From assembly GCA_045591035.1 (NCBI GenBank), contig JAZNSG010000021.1:1-34674 (forward strand): DNA of 34,674 bases. The letters are read 5' to 3'. Position 1 is the first letter of the stretch. Every line of letters begins with the position of its first letter. Shown here piece after piece: positions 22,727 to 31,747 of this stretch. A program made the position numbers and the translations under genes. Under the pieces are notes generated by a model. That model ran no database searches, had not been told where the DNA came from, and was given only the letters and a program-made list of their open reading frames with translations. Source of the stretch: SIG440 sp045591035 (GTDB lineage Bacteria > Bacillota > Clostridia > Monoglobales > Monoglobaceae).

Positions 22727-24055
22727 ATGAATGAATTTGAAAAATACGAAAATCTAAATAATTTTGAAAATCAAAACACCGAAGACTCATCTTCACAAGA
22801 AGATATTGTCTGTGTTCCGTCTCATGTATGGAATGCTGATGACTATCAGCGGGAAAAAAATTGTGTTTCACTTGTTGAATACAAAAATGAATCTGGCCGA
22901 AAACATAAATTTGACATTAAAAAATATGTAGCCGCAGCTGTAATTGTTTCGGTATTGAATCTTGCAATTCTTGGCGGATTTTTTGGTGCAGGATATCTTT
23001 TTGGCTCAAAAAAATATAATGCTGACAGCAAAAGCAATGTATTATCTGCTCTTTCGACGCAAGATGATTCTTCCAAATCAAGCCCTTATCTTCAGCAAAC
23101 TCTCGCTGACGGAAACGAGCTGACTACAGTTGCAATTTCTCAGAAGGTAGGACCTGCCGTTGTGGGAGTTACCAGCACTGTGGTTAACACATCAAGTCTT
23201 TTCAGCTCATCCTATTCTGCCGAGGGAACAGGGTCAGGCATTATATTAAGTTCTGACGGATACATTGTCACAAATGCCCATGTTATCAGCGGTGCATCAG
23301 CCGTCAAGGTCACACTGAATACGGGTTCTGAGTATACAGCCAAAATCGTAGGCACAGACAAAAAAACCGACCTTGCTGTTATAAAAATAGACCCCAAAGA
23401 AACTCTCACTGTGGCAGAACTTGGTGACTCGACAAAAATTCAGGTAGGCGAAAGAGCTATTGCCATAGGCAACCCCTTGGGAATGGAATTCTTCGGAAGC
23501 ACCACCCAGGGCATTATAAGTGCCATAAACCGCACAATAACTGTAGACGACCGGACGATGAGTGTTATCCAGACAGATGCAGCCATTAACGAGGGCAACT
23601 CAGGCGGAGCTTTGGTAAACGCTTATGGTAAGGTTATTGGTATAAATGCCGTAAAAATAGCCTCATCCTCCGTTGAAGGAATGGGTTTTGCAATCCCAAT
23701 TTCTTCTGCAAAGCCTGTGCTTGAAGACCTTATCTCTTATGGATATGTCAAAGGCAGACCTGTTCTCGGCATATCAGTACGCGACGTAACTCAAAACATG
23801 GCAACTCGTCAGGGTTGGCCCATTGGCGTTCAGATTATGGACGTTCAGCTGGGTTCAGGCGCTGAAATTGCAGGGCTTGAGCAAGGCGATATCATTGTTA
23901 AAGCTGACGGAAAAACCGTATCGAACTTTGAGGGTCTTAACACCATAAAAGACAAGCACAAACCAGGCGAGATTCTGAAACTTGAAGTGTATAAATACAG
24001 CACAGGTCTTACCGAAAAGGTCTCTGTGAAGCTCAACGAAGAACGTCCTGAATAA
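22727..24055 (+). CDS. htrA: HtrA/DegP-family membrane-anchored serine protease
   Basis: Surface quality-control protease. It has 442 residues: a cytosolic N-tail (1-66), one membrane segment (67-92), and a trypsin-like domain with the full triad H185 (TNAHVI), D215 (TDLAVI) and S292 (NEGNSGGAL). One PDZ domain spans about 345-438 for substrate recognition or regulation. Ribosome site AAAGGAAG. The placement after a two-component pair suggests stress induction. In Firmicutes htrA is also often found in wal clusters, and walR with rlmH lies 2 kb away on the other strand. Confidence 0.95.
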   Translation: MNEFEKYENLNNFENQNTEDSSSQEDIVCVPSHVWNADDYQREKNCVSLVEYKNESGRKHKFDIKKYVAAAVIVSVLNLAILGGFFGAGYLFGSKKYNADSKSNVLSALSTQDDSSKSSPYLQQTLADGNELTTVAISQKVGPAVVGVTSTVVNTSSLFSSSYSAEGTGSGIILSSDGYIVTNAHVISGASAVKVTLNTGSEYTAKIVGTDKKTDLAVIKIDPKETLTVAELGDSTKIQVGERAIAIGNPLGMEFFGSTTQGIISAINRTITVDDRTMSVIQTDAAINEGNSGGALVNAYGKVIGINAVKIASSSVEGMGFAIPISSAKPVLEDLISYGYVKGRPVLGISVRDVTQNMATRQGWPIGVQIMDVQLGSGAEIAGLEQGDIIVKADGKTVSNFEGLNTIKDKHKPGEILKLEVYKYSTGLTEKVSVKLNEERPE

Positions 24056-24070
24056 CATCATAAGATTTTT

Positions 24071-24115
24071 AAAAGGGGTTGTCTAAAAAGCTTTGCTTTT
24101 TAGACAACCCCTTTT
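24071..24115 (+). terminator. Terminator after htrA (perfect 21-bp stem)
   Basis: A perfect 21-bp inverted repeat (24071-24091 with 24095-24115) with a 3-nt TTT loop; the arms are A/T at both ends around GGGGTTGTCT. The 3' arm ends in TTTT. The perfect symmetry would let it act on both strands. Confidence 0.8.
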
Positions 24116-24147
24116 CAGGGAATAGAGAAAACAGTCCCCTTTTATTC

Positions 24148-24176
24148 TTGATATTCCAAAGCTTTTGGTGTATAAT
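24148..24176 (+). promoter_or_regulatory. Promoter of the dipeptidase gene
   Basis: TTGATA (24148-24153), 17 bp, TATAAT (24171-24176), giving a leader of about 18-20 nt. Confidence 0.8.
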
Positions 24177-24199
24177 AAGCAAAGAAAGGATTTGATACA

Positions 24200-25636
24200 G
24201 TGAATTTAAAATATACTCAGGAAATAAACCAATGGATTAACAAAAACCGCGAAAGCATATTGGAAAACTGGATAGAACTTGCAAAAATCCCATCCATCGA
24301 AGGTGCTCCCGAATCCAATGCACCCTTTGGAAACGAATGTGCAAAAGTTCTCGAAAAAGCTTCGGAAATTTTCGAAAGCAAAGGTTTTCCCACGAATATA
24401 TACTCAGATAGCGGGTATGCATTGATAAGCCATGGTGAAGGCGAAAAAACTATTGGCATTTTCTCCCACGGAGACGTTGTGCCCGTTGGTGAGGACTGGC
24501 TTTACACAAAGCCCTTTGAGCCGATCATTAAAGACGGAGCTCTCATCGGTCGTGGTGTAGAAGACAACAAATCAGGAATTATGGCAGCCTATTGTGCCTT
24601 GAACTTTATTAAGGAAAATAACGTGCCCATTTCTTCACGTTTGCAGCTTTTTATCGGTTCAAATGAAGAAACAGGTATGAAAGATATTGACGCATTTGTC
24701 AAAGAGCAGTCAATGCCCGACGTATCAATTGTTCCTGATGCAGACTTTCCATGCAGCACCGGCGAAAAGGGTATTCTTCATTTCTGGGGCGAGTGCAGCA
24801 CCAAAGCCAATGATATTCTGGACTTTGAGGGTGGTCAGGCATTTAACGTGGTTTTAGACAAGGCAAAAGCTGTGCTGAAAAACACACCTGAAATCAAAGC
24901 AGAAATCGAAGGAAAAATCAAAGGAAATGATCGCATTTCTGTTGCAACAGACGACGATGCCCTTGTTGTTGAAGCTAAAGGTATTGCAAAACACGCTTGT
25001 GAGCCTGATGGGTCTGTTAATGCAGCCTTTATCCTTGCTGAGCTGCTGTCAGATATTTCAGCAATTTCTGCCTCTGACCGAAAAATAATGTCCGATGCAA
25101 AGCATATTCTTTCGTGTCCCTACGGAAGTTCAATGGGGCTTGAATATTCTGACGAGCTTTTTGGCAGACTTACCTTTGTAAATGGTATGGCAAGACTTGA
25201 CGAAGGGAAACTCGCCTTGTCGTTTGATATGCGCTACAGCAGCAAACTTGACAAGGATGTTCAGGAAGAGAAAACCCGCTCCGCCTTTTCAAAGCTTGGT
25301 TGGGAAATGCAAATCGCATCCAGCTCTGCAGGTTTTTCTATTGATGACAAAAGTCCTGTGGCAAATATATTCGAGGACATCTATGAAAGAATAACCGGCA
25401 TTCGCAAAAAAAGCATAAAGCTTGGCGGCGGCACCTATGCACGGAAACTCAAAAATGCTTTCTCCGTCGGAACATTTACCGAAACAAGCAGCCATACAAC
25501 CCCGATTTTAGAAATGCCTCCCGGTCACGGGGGTGCACATCAGTGCGATGAAATGATTGACATCGAAAGCTTTTTTGATGCAGTGAAAATTATAATCCAA
25601 TATATACTTGCTTTGGATGAAATTATAAACCGTTAA
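24200..25636 (+). CDS. Sapep/PepV-family metal dipeptidase (M20)
   Basis: Cytosolic Mn2+/Zn2+ dipeptidase that frees amino acids from dipeptides. It has 478 residues from a GTG start with an AAAGAAAGGA ribosome site. M20 metal and catalytic residues are visible: H90 and D92 (SHGDVVPVG), D122 (GRGVEDNKSG), E156-E157 (SNEETGM) and D180 (PDADFP), with the final His in PPGHGGAHQ near the C-terminus. The long lid domain in the middle fits PepV/Sapep over short M20 peptidases. It is monocistronic. Confidence 0.92.
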   Translation: MNLKYTQEINQWINKNRESILENWIELAKIPSIEGAPESNAPFGNECAKVLEKASEIFESKGFPTNIYSDSGYALISHGEGEKTIGIFSHGDVVPVGEDWLYTKPFEPIIKDGALIGRGVEDNKSGIMAAYCALNFIKENNVPISSRLQLFIGSNEETGMKDIDAFVKEQSMPDVSIVPDADFPCSTGEKGILHFWGECSTKANDILDFEGGQAFNVVLDKAKAVLKNTPEIKAEIEGKIKGNDRISVATDDDALVVEAKGIAKHACEPDGSVNAAFILAELLSDISAISASDRKIMSDAKHILSCPYGSSMGLEYSDELFGRLTFVNGMARLDEGKLALSFDMRYSSKLDKDVQEEKTRSAFSKLGWEMQIASSSAGFSIDDKSPVANIFEDIYERITGIRKKSIKLGGGTYARKLKNAFSVGTFTETSSHTTPILEMPPGHGGAHQCDEMIDIESFFDAVKIIIQYILALDEIINR

Positions 25637-25649
25637 ATTCTAAACACAA

Positions 25650-25690
25650 AGAGCAAATTCTTCTTTCGAAGAATTTGCTCTGTTTGTTTT
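25650..25690 (+). terminator. Terminator between the dipeptidase gene and rlmH
   Basis: A 14-bp perfect stem (25650-25663 with 25668-25681) and TTTC loop, followed by a T-rich tract on plus. It lies between convergent genes and may serve rlmH as well. Confidence 0.85.
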
Positions 25691-25699
25691 ATTATCTTT

Positions 25700-26182
25700 C
25701 TATTTATGATAAGGCTTTCCCTCTATTATGGTAAAAGCCCGGTAAAGCTGCTCCGCAAAAACCACACGCATCAGCATGTGAGGAAAGGTCATTTTCGAAA
25801 AACTCAGCCTGAATTTGCTGATTCCTTTTATTCTGTCTGAAAGCCCGACGCTCCCGCCAATCACAAAGCATAAACGACTGCTCCCCTCAAGAGCAAAGCC
25901 GGACACCATTTCCGCAAATTCTTCAGAAGCCAGTTGCTTTCCTTCAACACAAAGGGAAATCACTGTCGCATTCTTCGGTATTTTTGCTTCAATTCTCTCT
26001 GCTTCACGGGATAATATGCCCTCAAGTTCAATTTCACTCATATTTTCAGGCGTTTTCTCGTCTTTAACCTCAATGACTTCAAATTTGCAATAAGCGGAAA
26101 GTCTTTTCGAATATTCGTCCATTGCCGCAGAGTAAAACTTTTCCTTAATCTTACCCACAGCAATAAGTGTTACCCCGAGCAT
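25700..26182 (-). CDS. rlmH: 23S rRNA (pseudouridine1915-N3)-methyltransferase
   Basis: SPOUT-fold dimeric methyltransferase acting on helix 69 of the assembled ribosome. It has 160 residues. The SAM knot motif is GGSVGLSD (109-116), and the C-terminus LYRAFTIIEGKPYHK is the family hallmark. It overlaps the end of walR by one base, so it is translationally coupled. In many Firmicutes rlmH is the last gene of the wal cluster, which supports the walR assignment. Confidence 0.97.
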   Translation of the reverse strand: MLGVTLIAVGKIKEKFYSAAMDEYSKRLSAYCKFEVIEVKDEKTPENMSEIELEGILSREAERIEAKIPKNATVISLCVEGKQLASEEFAEMVSGFALEGSSRLCFVIGGSVGLSDRIKGISKFRLSFSKMTFPHMLMRVVFAEQLYRAFTIIEGKPYHK

Positions 26183-26877
26183 TACGGCTGAAAATAGTAG
26201 CCGACGCCACGTTTTGTCATAATATACCTGGGCTCGGAAGGGTCATCCTCAACCTTTTCACGCAAACGTCTGACAGTAACATCCACAGTTCTTACATCAC
26301 CATAATATTCATAGTCCCATACACTTTCCAAAAGGTTTTGTCTTGAGAACACCTTATTGGGCTGACTTGCAAAGAATTTTATCAAATCAAACTCTCTTAT
26401 TGTAAGGTCAACAAGCTCATCGTTTTTGAAAAGCTCATATCTGTTAAAATCAAGAACAAAGCATCCTATCTGGAGCTTCTCAGCATCCTTTTTGGATTCC
26501 TCCTGAAGAGCCGCCTGGGTACGTCGCATATTAGCCTTTACCCTTGCCATCAGTTCTCTTACGCTGAACGGCTTTGTTATATAGTCATCAGCTCCAAGCT
26601 CAAGTCCAAGGACCTTATCAAGTTCCTCTTCCCTTGCTGTAAGCATCAAAATCGGCACAGATGACTTTTCACGTATTTTTTTGCAAACTGAAAACCCATC
26701 AAGCTTCGGAAGCATCACATCAAGCAAAATAAGGTCAGGTTCAACAGTCATAGCCTTATTAAGCGCATCTTCACCGTCAAATGCTTCAAAAACTACGTAG
26801 CCTTCTTTTTGAAGGTTTATTTTCAGTATTTCAACTATATTTCTTTCATCATCAACTACAAGGACTTTCTTTTCCAT
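26182..26877 (-). CDS. walR: WalR/YycF-type response regulator, no adjacent kinase
   Basis: OmpR-family regulator of 231 residues. The receiver domain spans 3-117 with acceptor D53 (LLDVMLPKLDG) and ITKPF. The winged-helix domain spans about 130-229 with DVRTVDVTVRRLREK and the ending RGVGYYFQP. WalR controls peptidoglycan hydrolases. Here the gene lies between an M23 endopeptidase gene (32 bp upstream) and rlmH (1-nt overlap), and a perfect WalR box heads the operon. The usual walK kinase gene is absent from both sides, so it depends on a distant kinase. The name rests on similarity, neighbours and the box; another PhoB-type regulator is possible. Confidence 0.82.
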   Translation of the reverse strand: MEKKVLVVDDERNIVEILKINLQKEGYVVFEAFDGEDALNKAMTVEPDLILLDVMLPKLDGFSVCKKIREKSSVPILMLTAREEELDKVLGLELGADDYITKPFSVRELMARVKANMRRTQAALQEESKKDAEKLQIGCFVLDFNRYELFKNDELVDLTIREFDLIKFFASQPNKVFSRQNLLESVWDYEYYGDVRTVDVTVRRLREKVEDDPSEPRYIMTKRGVGYYFQP

Positions 26878-26909
26878 AAAAAGTACCCCCCATGTAAACT
26901 TTTGTTGGT

Positions 26910-28424
26910 TTAATAACCTATATAGCTGCTCGGATCAACATATTTTCCATTCTTTTTAACCTCAAAGTGAAGATGTGTTCCCGTACTTCTGCCCGTATTT
27001 CCCATTTTGGCTATTACATCGCCTTTTGAAACCCTGGAACCAACACTTACACTCAAAGAAGCACAATGCCCATAAGCAGTCTCATATCCATTTTCGTGGT
27101 TTATAATCACATAATTACCATATCCCGACATCCAACCGGCATAAGTAACAATCCCGCCGTCTGCAGCCTTTATATCGCTGTTGTATGCACCGGCAAAATC
27201 CATTCCGGTATGTTTTCTTCCCCAACGATTTCCATAACGTGACGAAAGACTACCCATAGTGGGTTTGATGAATGTCCCCGAACCAGTTGTAGGCGGACGC
27301 TTTTTTGTTCCGACTTTCTCAATCTGTTTCACCGGCTCGACCAAAGTCTCACTCTCAAGAACTTCTTTTTCCGTTTGAATACCATTCACTTTTGTAATTC
27401 GTGCCATAACTTTGGCATTGCCGTTTTGTCCCTTTTGGGCAACCACAGTTCTTCCCTCATAAATGGAGCTATCCTTTATCTTTTCTACCTGATACGGCAC
27501 AGGCTCTTCAAGAGATACAGTCTGTATGCTTTTTACAGACAACAATGGGGTCGGTTTCTCTACCCGAATAACCATCCCCTCTTTTATAGTCTCGGATATA
27601 TCACCGTTAAGAGCAAGAATTTCACTCACACTTGTGCCATGCAGTTTCGCAATTCCCCAAAGGGTGTCATTGGCACGAACGGTATATTTCCCGATTTCCG
27701 AAGAATCAGCGGACAAAATTGCAAGTGCATCTTCAGGAGTTTCCAAAAGACCTATATGCATAAATTCTTTTTTGACTTCTGTCGTTTCGCAAAAATCTAC
27801 AACCATATCATCGGTTATTTCATCAGTCATAAACCTTTGCTTATACTTAGTGAAAACCCAATCGGCTGCTGATTCGCTCGATACTCCAAAAACAACCTTG
27901 CCATCAACATAAACCGCATAACCTTCAACCATAGCATCAAGACCTGCAAGCATTGAATCCTTGAGAGAATTCACATCTGAAATCTTCTCTTCTGGAACAA
28001 TTCGGCGCACAAAGGCAGGTTCCTTGTTGTATGTACTGCCCTCGCCCAAATATTCGGTCATATGAATGTTTACATTGTCAATTGCCTCATACACAACTGA
28101 CTTGTCAGTTACCAAACCTATATTCTTGCCGTCAACCAAAACCTCATAGCCAAGACGCCAGTTAAGCATATTTATAAGAGCACAAGCCCCTATAATCACA
28201 GAAGCCATAATCACGCCGCCAATAATTTTAGACCTGAACTCCCGCCACAAACATCCCACGCTGTGAGTATATTTATTTTTAACAATTATTATTTTTGATT
28301 TTGGAAATTTGTTTCTTCCTGCAATTTTTTTATAGTTTCGTCCTGAACTTTCGCCACGCAGGATTTCGCGGGGAGTAAAAACCTGAATTTCTGCATCTTT
28401 CCCCGTTTTTAATGTTTTTCTCAA
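26910..28424 (-). CDS. Membrane-anchored M23 endopeptidase with LysM and G5 domains
   Basis: Predicted peptidoglycan cross-link hydrolase. The best start is a TTG at 28424 (504 residues), because AGAGGTGAT just before it is the ribosome site; the open frame continues upstream to 28439 through that site. Order of parts: basic cytosolic tail; membrane segment about 67-87; extracellular region about 90-245; LysM about 246-290 (DTLWGIAKLHG); G5 about 300-375; M23 domain about 385-504. Zn and catalytic residues are H405 and D409 (HTGMDFA), H453 (YGHC), and H484/H486 (HLHFE). It is first in the M23-walR-rlmH operon, matching a WalR target. Confidence 0.93.
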   Translation of the reverse strand: MRKTLKTGKDAEIQVFTPREILRGESSGRNYKKIAGRNKFPKSKIIIVKNKYTHSVGCLWREFRSKIIGGVIMASVIIGACALINMLNWRLGYEVLVDGKNIGLVTDKSVVYEAIDNVNIHMTEYLGEGSTYNKEPAFVRRIVPEEKISDVNSLKDSMLAGLDAMVEGYAVYVDGKVVFGVSSESAADWVFTKYKQRFMTDEITDDMVVDFCETTEVKKEFMHIGLLETPEDALAILSADSSEIGKYTVRANDTLWGIAKLHGTSVSEILALNGDISETIKEGMVIRVEKPTPLLSVKSIQTVSLEEPVPYQVEKIKDSSIYEGRTVVAQKGQNGNAKVMARITKVNGIQTEKEVLESETLVEPVKQIEKVGTKKRPPTTGSGTFIKPTMGSLSSRYGNRWGRKHTGMDFAGAYNSDIKAADGGIVTYAGWMSGYGNYVIINHENGYETAYGHCASLSVSVGSRVSKGDVIAKMGNTGRSTGTHLHFEVKKNGKYVDPSSYIGY

Positions 28425-28496
28425 AGAATCACCTCTCAAACTTGTTCTGCATTTTTATATAGTATCAAATAAATTTGAATATACCCTGAACCAAAT

Positions 28497-28513
28497 ATTA
28501 CAAAATTGTTACA
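28497..28513 (-). promoter_or_regulatory. WalR box upstream of the M23-walR-rlmH operon
   Basis: On the minus strand TGTAAC-AATTT-TGTAAT fits the WalR direct-repeat consensus TGTWAH-N5-TGTWAH at every position. It lies 73 bp before the M23 start, with TATATT and TATATA elements downstream but no good -35, as is usual for activated promoters. It implies that WalR drives its own operon. Confidence 0.7.
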
Positions 28514-28644
28514 ATCATTTTTTATTTTACAATACTTTTTGAAAAAAATCAAGTCCTTTTACCATTTCCCGTTGTATTTAAACAGCCAAAAAATGACATA
28601 TTTCCCGCAAACACTTGCTCATTTGTATTTTATGTAATTTTTAA

Positions 28645-28673
28645 TTGACTAAATACGCTTTGAATGATATACT
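28645..28673 (+). promoter_or_regulatory. Promoter of the lrp-aminotransferase operon
   Basis: TTGACT (28645-28650), 17 bp, TATACT (28668-28673), giving a leader of about 45 nt to the ATG at 28726. Confidence 0.78.
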
Positions 28674-28725
28674 ATAATGAGATAATTTATATTTCTAACA
28701 AATAATATTATTGGAGGTACTTGCT

Positions 28726-29229
28726 ATGAGCGAAAATAACAAAATTGAAAAATTAGTAAAAATTCTTCACAGAAATTGTAAACTTTCACTGGAGCAAGTC
28801 GCCGCCATGGCAGATATGACGGTTACTGAGACTGCTGAGGCTATTGATGAACTTGAAAAGAACGGCACAATTTTAGGCTATGGTGCTGTTGTGAACTGGG
28901 ACAAACTTCCCGGCAGAGAAAAAATTACTGCATACATAGAACTCAAGATTACTCCTCAGCGTAATAACGGATTTAACCGTATTGCACAGCAAATCTATCA
29001 ATATCCTGAGGTTAAAAGTCTGAATCTTATGAGCGGGAACTATGACTTTGGTGTACTTGTCGAAGGCAATGGCATGAAAGAAATATCTCTTTTTGTTGCT
29101 GAGCATCTTGCTCCAATGGAAAGTGTCATAAGCACAGCCACTCACTTTGTTCTCAAATGCTACAAAGACGATGGTGTAATGTTTGAGGAAAGCGACGATG
29201 ACAGGGAGGTTAATCCTTATGAGTTTTAA
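28726..29229 (+). CDS. Lrp/AsnC-family transcription regulator
   Basis: Amino-acid-responsive DNA-binding protein of 167 residues. The start is the ATG at 28726 with GGAGG 10 bp upstream; an in-frame TTG at 28711 overlaps that site. An N-terminal winged HTH (about 8-50, KLSLEQVAAMADMTVTETAE) precedes a C-terminal RAM ligand-binding/oligomerisation domain (about 65-145, EVKSLNLMSGNYDFGVLVEG). The acidic tail is unusual. Its last 11 bases overlap the aminotransferase start, so the two are coupled. The regulator probably senses an amino acid handled by the enzyme. Confidence 0.92.
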   Translation: MSENNKIEKLVKILHRNCKLSLEQVAAMADMTVTETAEAIDELEKNGTILGYGAVVNWDKLPGREKITAYIELKITPQRNNGFNRIAQQIYQYPEVKSLNLMSGNYDFGVLVEGNGMKEISLFVAEHLAPMESVISTATHFVLKCYKDDGVMFEESDDDREVNPYEF

Positions 29230-30391
29230 CCCTGCATCACAGCTCAACCACGTTGTTTCGTCTATTCCCCCGTCCGGCATAAGAAAGTTTTTTGATATTG
29301 CCGCCGAAATGAAGGATGCTATTTCTCTCGGCGTAGGTGAACCTGACTTCGTTACCCCCTGGCATATCCGAGACGAAGGTATTTACTCTCTTCAGAATGG
29401 TCACACCCACTACACAGCCAACAAAGGTCTTGTTGAACTTCGCAAAGAGCTTTCAAAATATCTTTTGAGAAAGTTCAACCTGAGCTATGACCCTCTCACA
29501 CAATCCATTATTACCGTCGGCGGAAGTGAAGCAATTGATATTTTTCTTCGTGCAGTTATAGAGCCGGGAGATGAAGTCCTTATCCCTGAGCCAAGTTTCG
29601 TTTGTTACAAGCCTTTAACAACCATGGCGGGCGGTGTTCCGGTTACCATTACCACAAAGGCAGAAAACAAATTCAAACTTACTGCCGATGAACTAAAGGG
29701 AGCTATCACCCCTAAAACCAAGGTTTTAGTTCTCCCATTCCCGAACAACCCCACCGGTGCCATAATGACAAAAAGTGACCTTAAGGAAATTGCAGAGGTT
29801 TTGCGTGGCACGAATATTCTTGTTTTAAGTGACGAAATCTATGCCGAACTTACCTACGGTGAACATCACTGCTCCATTGCAGAAATTGACGGAATGTACG
29901 AACGAACCGTACTTGTAAGCGGTTTTTCAAAGGCCTATGCTATGACAGGTTGGCGACTTGGCTATGCCTGTGGGCACCCGGATATCATTTCAGTTATGAC
30001 AAAAATCCATCAATATGGCATTATGTCCGCCCCCACCACTGCCCAATATGCCGCAATAGAAGCCTTGAGAAACGGGGACGAAGATATTTCCGTTATGCGT
30101 GAAGAGTATGATGAAAGAAGACGTCTTATTGTAAAGGGCTTCAACGATATGGGACTTGATTGTTTTGAACCGGAGGGAGCATTTTATGCGTTTCCTTGCA
30201 TAAAATCTACCGGGCTTTCATCTTCTGACTTTTGTGAAAAGCTGCTCCTTGGCCACAAGGTAGCCGTAATTCCCGGTACAGCATTTGGAGATTCAGGTGA
30301 AGGCTTTATCCGTTGTTCTTATGCTTATTCAGTAGCAAACATCTGTGAGGCACTCAATCGGATTGAAGCGTTTGTCAAAGAAATAAAATAG
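29219..30391 (+). CDS. PLP-dependent class I/II aminotransferase
   Basis: Fold-type I aminotransferase of 390 residues from the ATG at 29219, chosen because GGGAGG lies 8 bp upstream and the family N-terminus follows. PLP lysine K238 lies in SGFSKAYAMTGWRLGY, and NNPTGA and SDEIYAELTYG are the cofactor-binding segments. It resembles the aspartate/aromatic aminotransferase group (PatA/AspB-like). The amino-acid substrate cannot be read from sequence. It is coupled to the Lrp-type regulator. Confidence 0.92.
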   Translation: MSFNPASQLNHVVSSIPPSGIRKFFDIAAEMKDAISLGVGEPDFVTPWHIRDEGIYSLQNGHTHYTANKGLVELRKELSKYLLRKFNLSYDPLTQSIITVGGSEAIDIFLRAVIEPGDEVLIPEPSFVCYKPLTTMAGGVPVTITTKAENKFKLTADELKGAITPKTKVLVLPFPNNPTGAIMTKSDLKEIAEVLRGTNILVLSDEIYAELTYGEHHCSIAEIDGMYERTVLVSGFSKAYAMTGWRLGYACGHPDIISVMTKIHQYGIMSAPTTAQYAAIEALRNGDEDISVMREEYDERRRLIVKGFNDMGLDCFEPEGAFYAFPCIKSTGLSSSDFCEKLLLGHKVAVIPGTAFGDSGEGFIRCSYAYSVANICEALNRIEAFVKEIK

Positions 30392-30393
30392 TT

Positions 30394-30422
30394 TTTGGGA
30401 CGATGCATTGCATCGTCCCAAA
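30394..30422 (+). terminator. Hairpin terminator between the aminotransferase gene and tatD
   Basis: A 13-bp perfect stem (30394-30406 with 30410-30422) and ATT loop, followed by TTTT. It lies 2 bp past the aminotransferase stop. The T-run is short, so partial read-through to tatD is likely, since no clear tatD promoter is seen. Confidence 0.75.
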
Positions 30423-30447
30423 TTTTGAGAAAGGTGAAGAAAACACA

Positions 30448-31221
30448 ATGAACTATCTTTATGATACCCACGCCCATTTAGATGATGAACAATTTGATAT
30501 GGACAGGGCTGAAATCATACAAAAAATCAAAAATGCAGGAGTTGGCAGACTCAACAACATCGGTGCCGATATGGTCTCATCTCGGACAAGTATCGCACTT
30601 TCTGAGGAAAACGACTTCATCTACGCTGTGGTGGGCGTCCATCCAAGCGAGGTAGGCAACATGACCGAGGCAGATATTGACGAATTAAGAGCTATGTCAA
30701 AGCACGAAAAGGTTGTTGCCATCGGAGAAATCGGCCTTGACTATCACTACGACGACACCGACCCCGAATCCCAGAAAAAATGGTTCCGAAAACAGCTTGA
30801 CCTGGCAAAAGAACTAAATATGCCCGTAGTCATACACGACCGTGACTCAAAAGGCGAATGTCTTGCCATACTGAAGGAAAAAGAAATTCATAACGGGGTT
30901 GTCCACTGTTATTCAGGCAGTGCGGAAACCGCCAAAGAAATCCTGGCATTGGGGCTTCACATTTCCTTTACGGGTGTGCTAACCTTCAAAAATGCAAAAC
31001 GGGCAATTGACGCACTCAAAGTCATACCTCTGGACAAGCTCTTTATTGAAACCGACTGTCCTTATATGGCGCCTGAGCCTCACCGCGGTGAAAGGAATGA
31101 CAGCAGTCTTGTAATTCACGTCGCGGAAAAAATTGCTGAAATAAAAAACATTCCCGTGGATGAAGTTATAAAAATCACCACCGAGAATGCATTAAAATTC
31201 TTTAAAATTAAAACAAATTAA
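30448..31221 (+). CDS. tatD: TatD-family metal-dependent DNase
   Basis: TIM-barrel hydrolase with 3'-5' exonuclease or deoxyribonuclease activity, linked to DNA repair and quality control. It has 257 residues from the ATG at 30448 (AAAGGTGA upstream); a longer reading from 30403 would start inside the preceding hairpin. Metal ligands are H8 and H10 (THAHLDD), E94 (GEIGLDYHY), H130 (VIHDRD), H153 (VVHCYSG) and D203 (ETDCPY). Its last 14 bases overlap the convergent bioY gene. Confidence 0.95.
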   Translation: MNYLYDTHAHLDDEQFDMDRAEIIQKIKNAGVGRLNNIGADMVSSRTSIALSEENDFIYAVVGVHPSEVGNMTEADIDELRAMSKHEKVVAIGEIGLDYHYDDTDPESQKKWFRKQLDLAKELNMPVVIHDRDSKGECLAILKEKEIHNGVVHCYSGSAETAKEILALGLHISFTGVLTFKNAKRAIDALKVIPLDKLFIETDCPYMAPEPHRGERNDSSLVIHVAEKIAEIKNIPVDEVIKITTENALKFFKIKTN

Positions 31222-31747
31222 GATGCTTTTTCAATCTCTTTACCACTATTAAAGCAAGAAGCATTTTTAATATATCAGGTATGATGAATGGTGCCACGCA
31301 CTGCCCAATAGCGGTTTTAACGGCGGCATTGCCACCTTTTAAATACACAAATGCATACCACAAGATGCCACAACCATAACAAACCAAAAGGCCCACTGCC
31401 ATTGCAACAAGGAGCATACAGGGTCTTTTTTTTGTTGTCGTCCAAAGCTTCCCAGAAACAAAAGCCATGGGTAAAAATCCAACTAAGAATCCCCCCGTAG
31501 GCCCAAAAACAGTCCCCAGGCCTCCTCTTCCGCCTGAAAACACCGGCAGCCCCAAAGAGCCCATCAAAATATAAATCAAAACAGCAAAACAACCCCTGTT
31601 TGTTCCCAGTATCCCCACAGAAGTAAATACCGCGAAGGTCTGCAGAGTAAATGGAACTGCTGTAGGCACCGAAATCCAAGCGCATACAGAAATCAAAGCA
31701 GAACACAGGGCTATTCGAACAGCGGATTTTAAATCAATTATTTTCAC
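31208..31747 (-). CDS. bioY: BioY-type biotin transporter substrate-binding component
   Basis: S-component of an energy-coupling-factor biotin transporter. It has 179 residues and six hydrophobic segments, with the family stretches PFTLQTFAVF and GLPVFSGGRGGLG. No ECF ATPase or T-component is nearby, so it either shares a common ECF module or works alone. It overlaps the preceding membrane-protein gene by 4 bp and convergent tatD by 14 bp. Confidence 0.93.
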   Translation of the reverse strand: MKIIDLKSAVRIALCSALISVCAWISVPTAVPFTLQTFAVFTSVGILGTNRGCFAVLIYILMGSLGLPVFSGGRGGLGTVFGPTGGFLVGFLPMAFVSGKLWTTTKKRPCMLLVAMAVGLLVCYGCGILWYAFVYLKGGNAAVKTAIGQCVAPFIIPDILKMLLALIVVKRLKKHLNLF

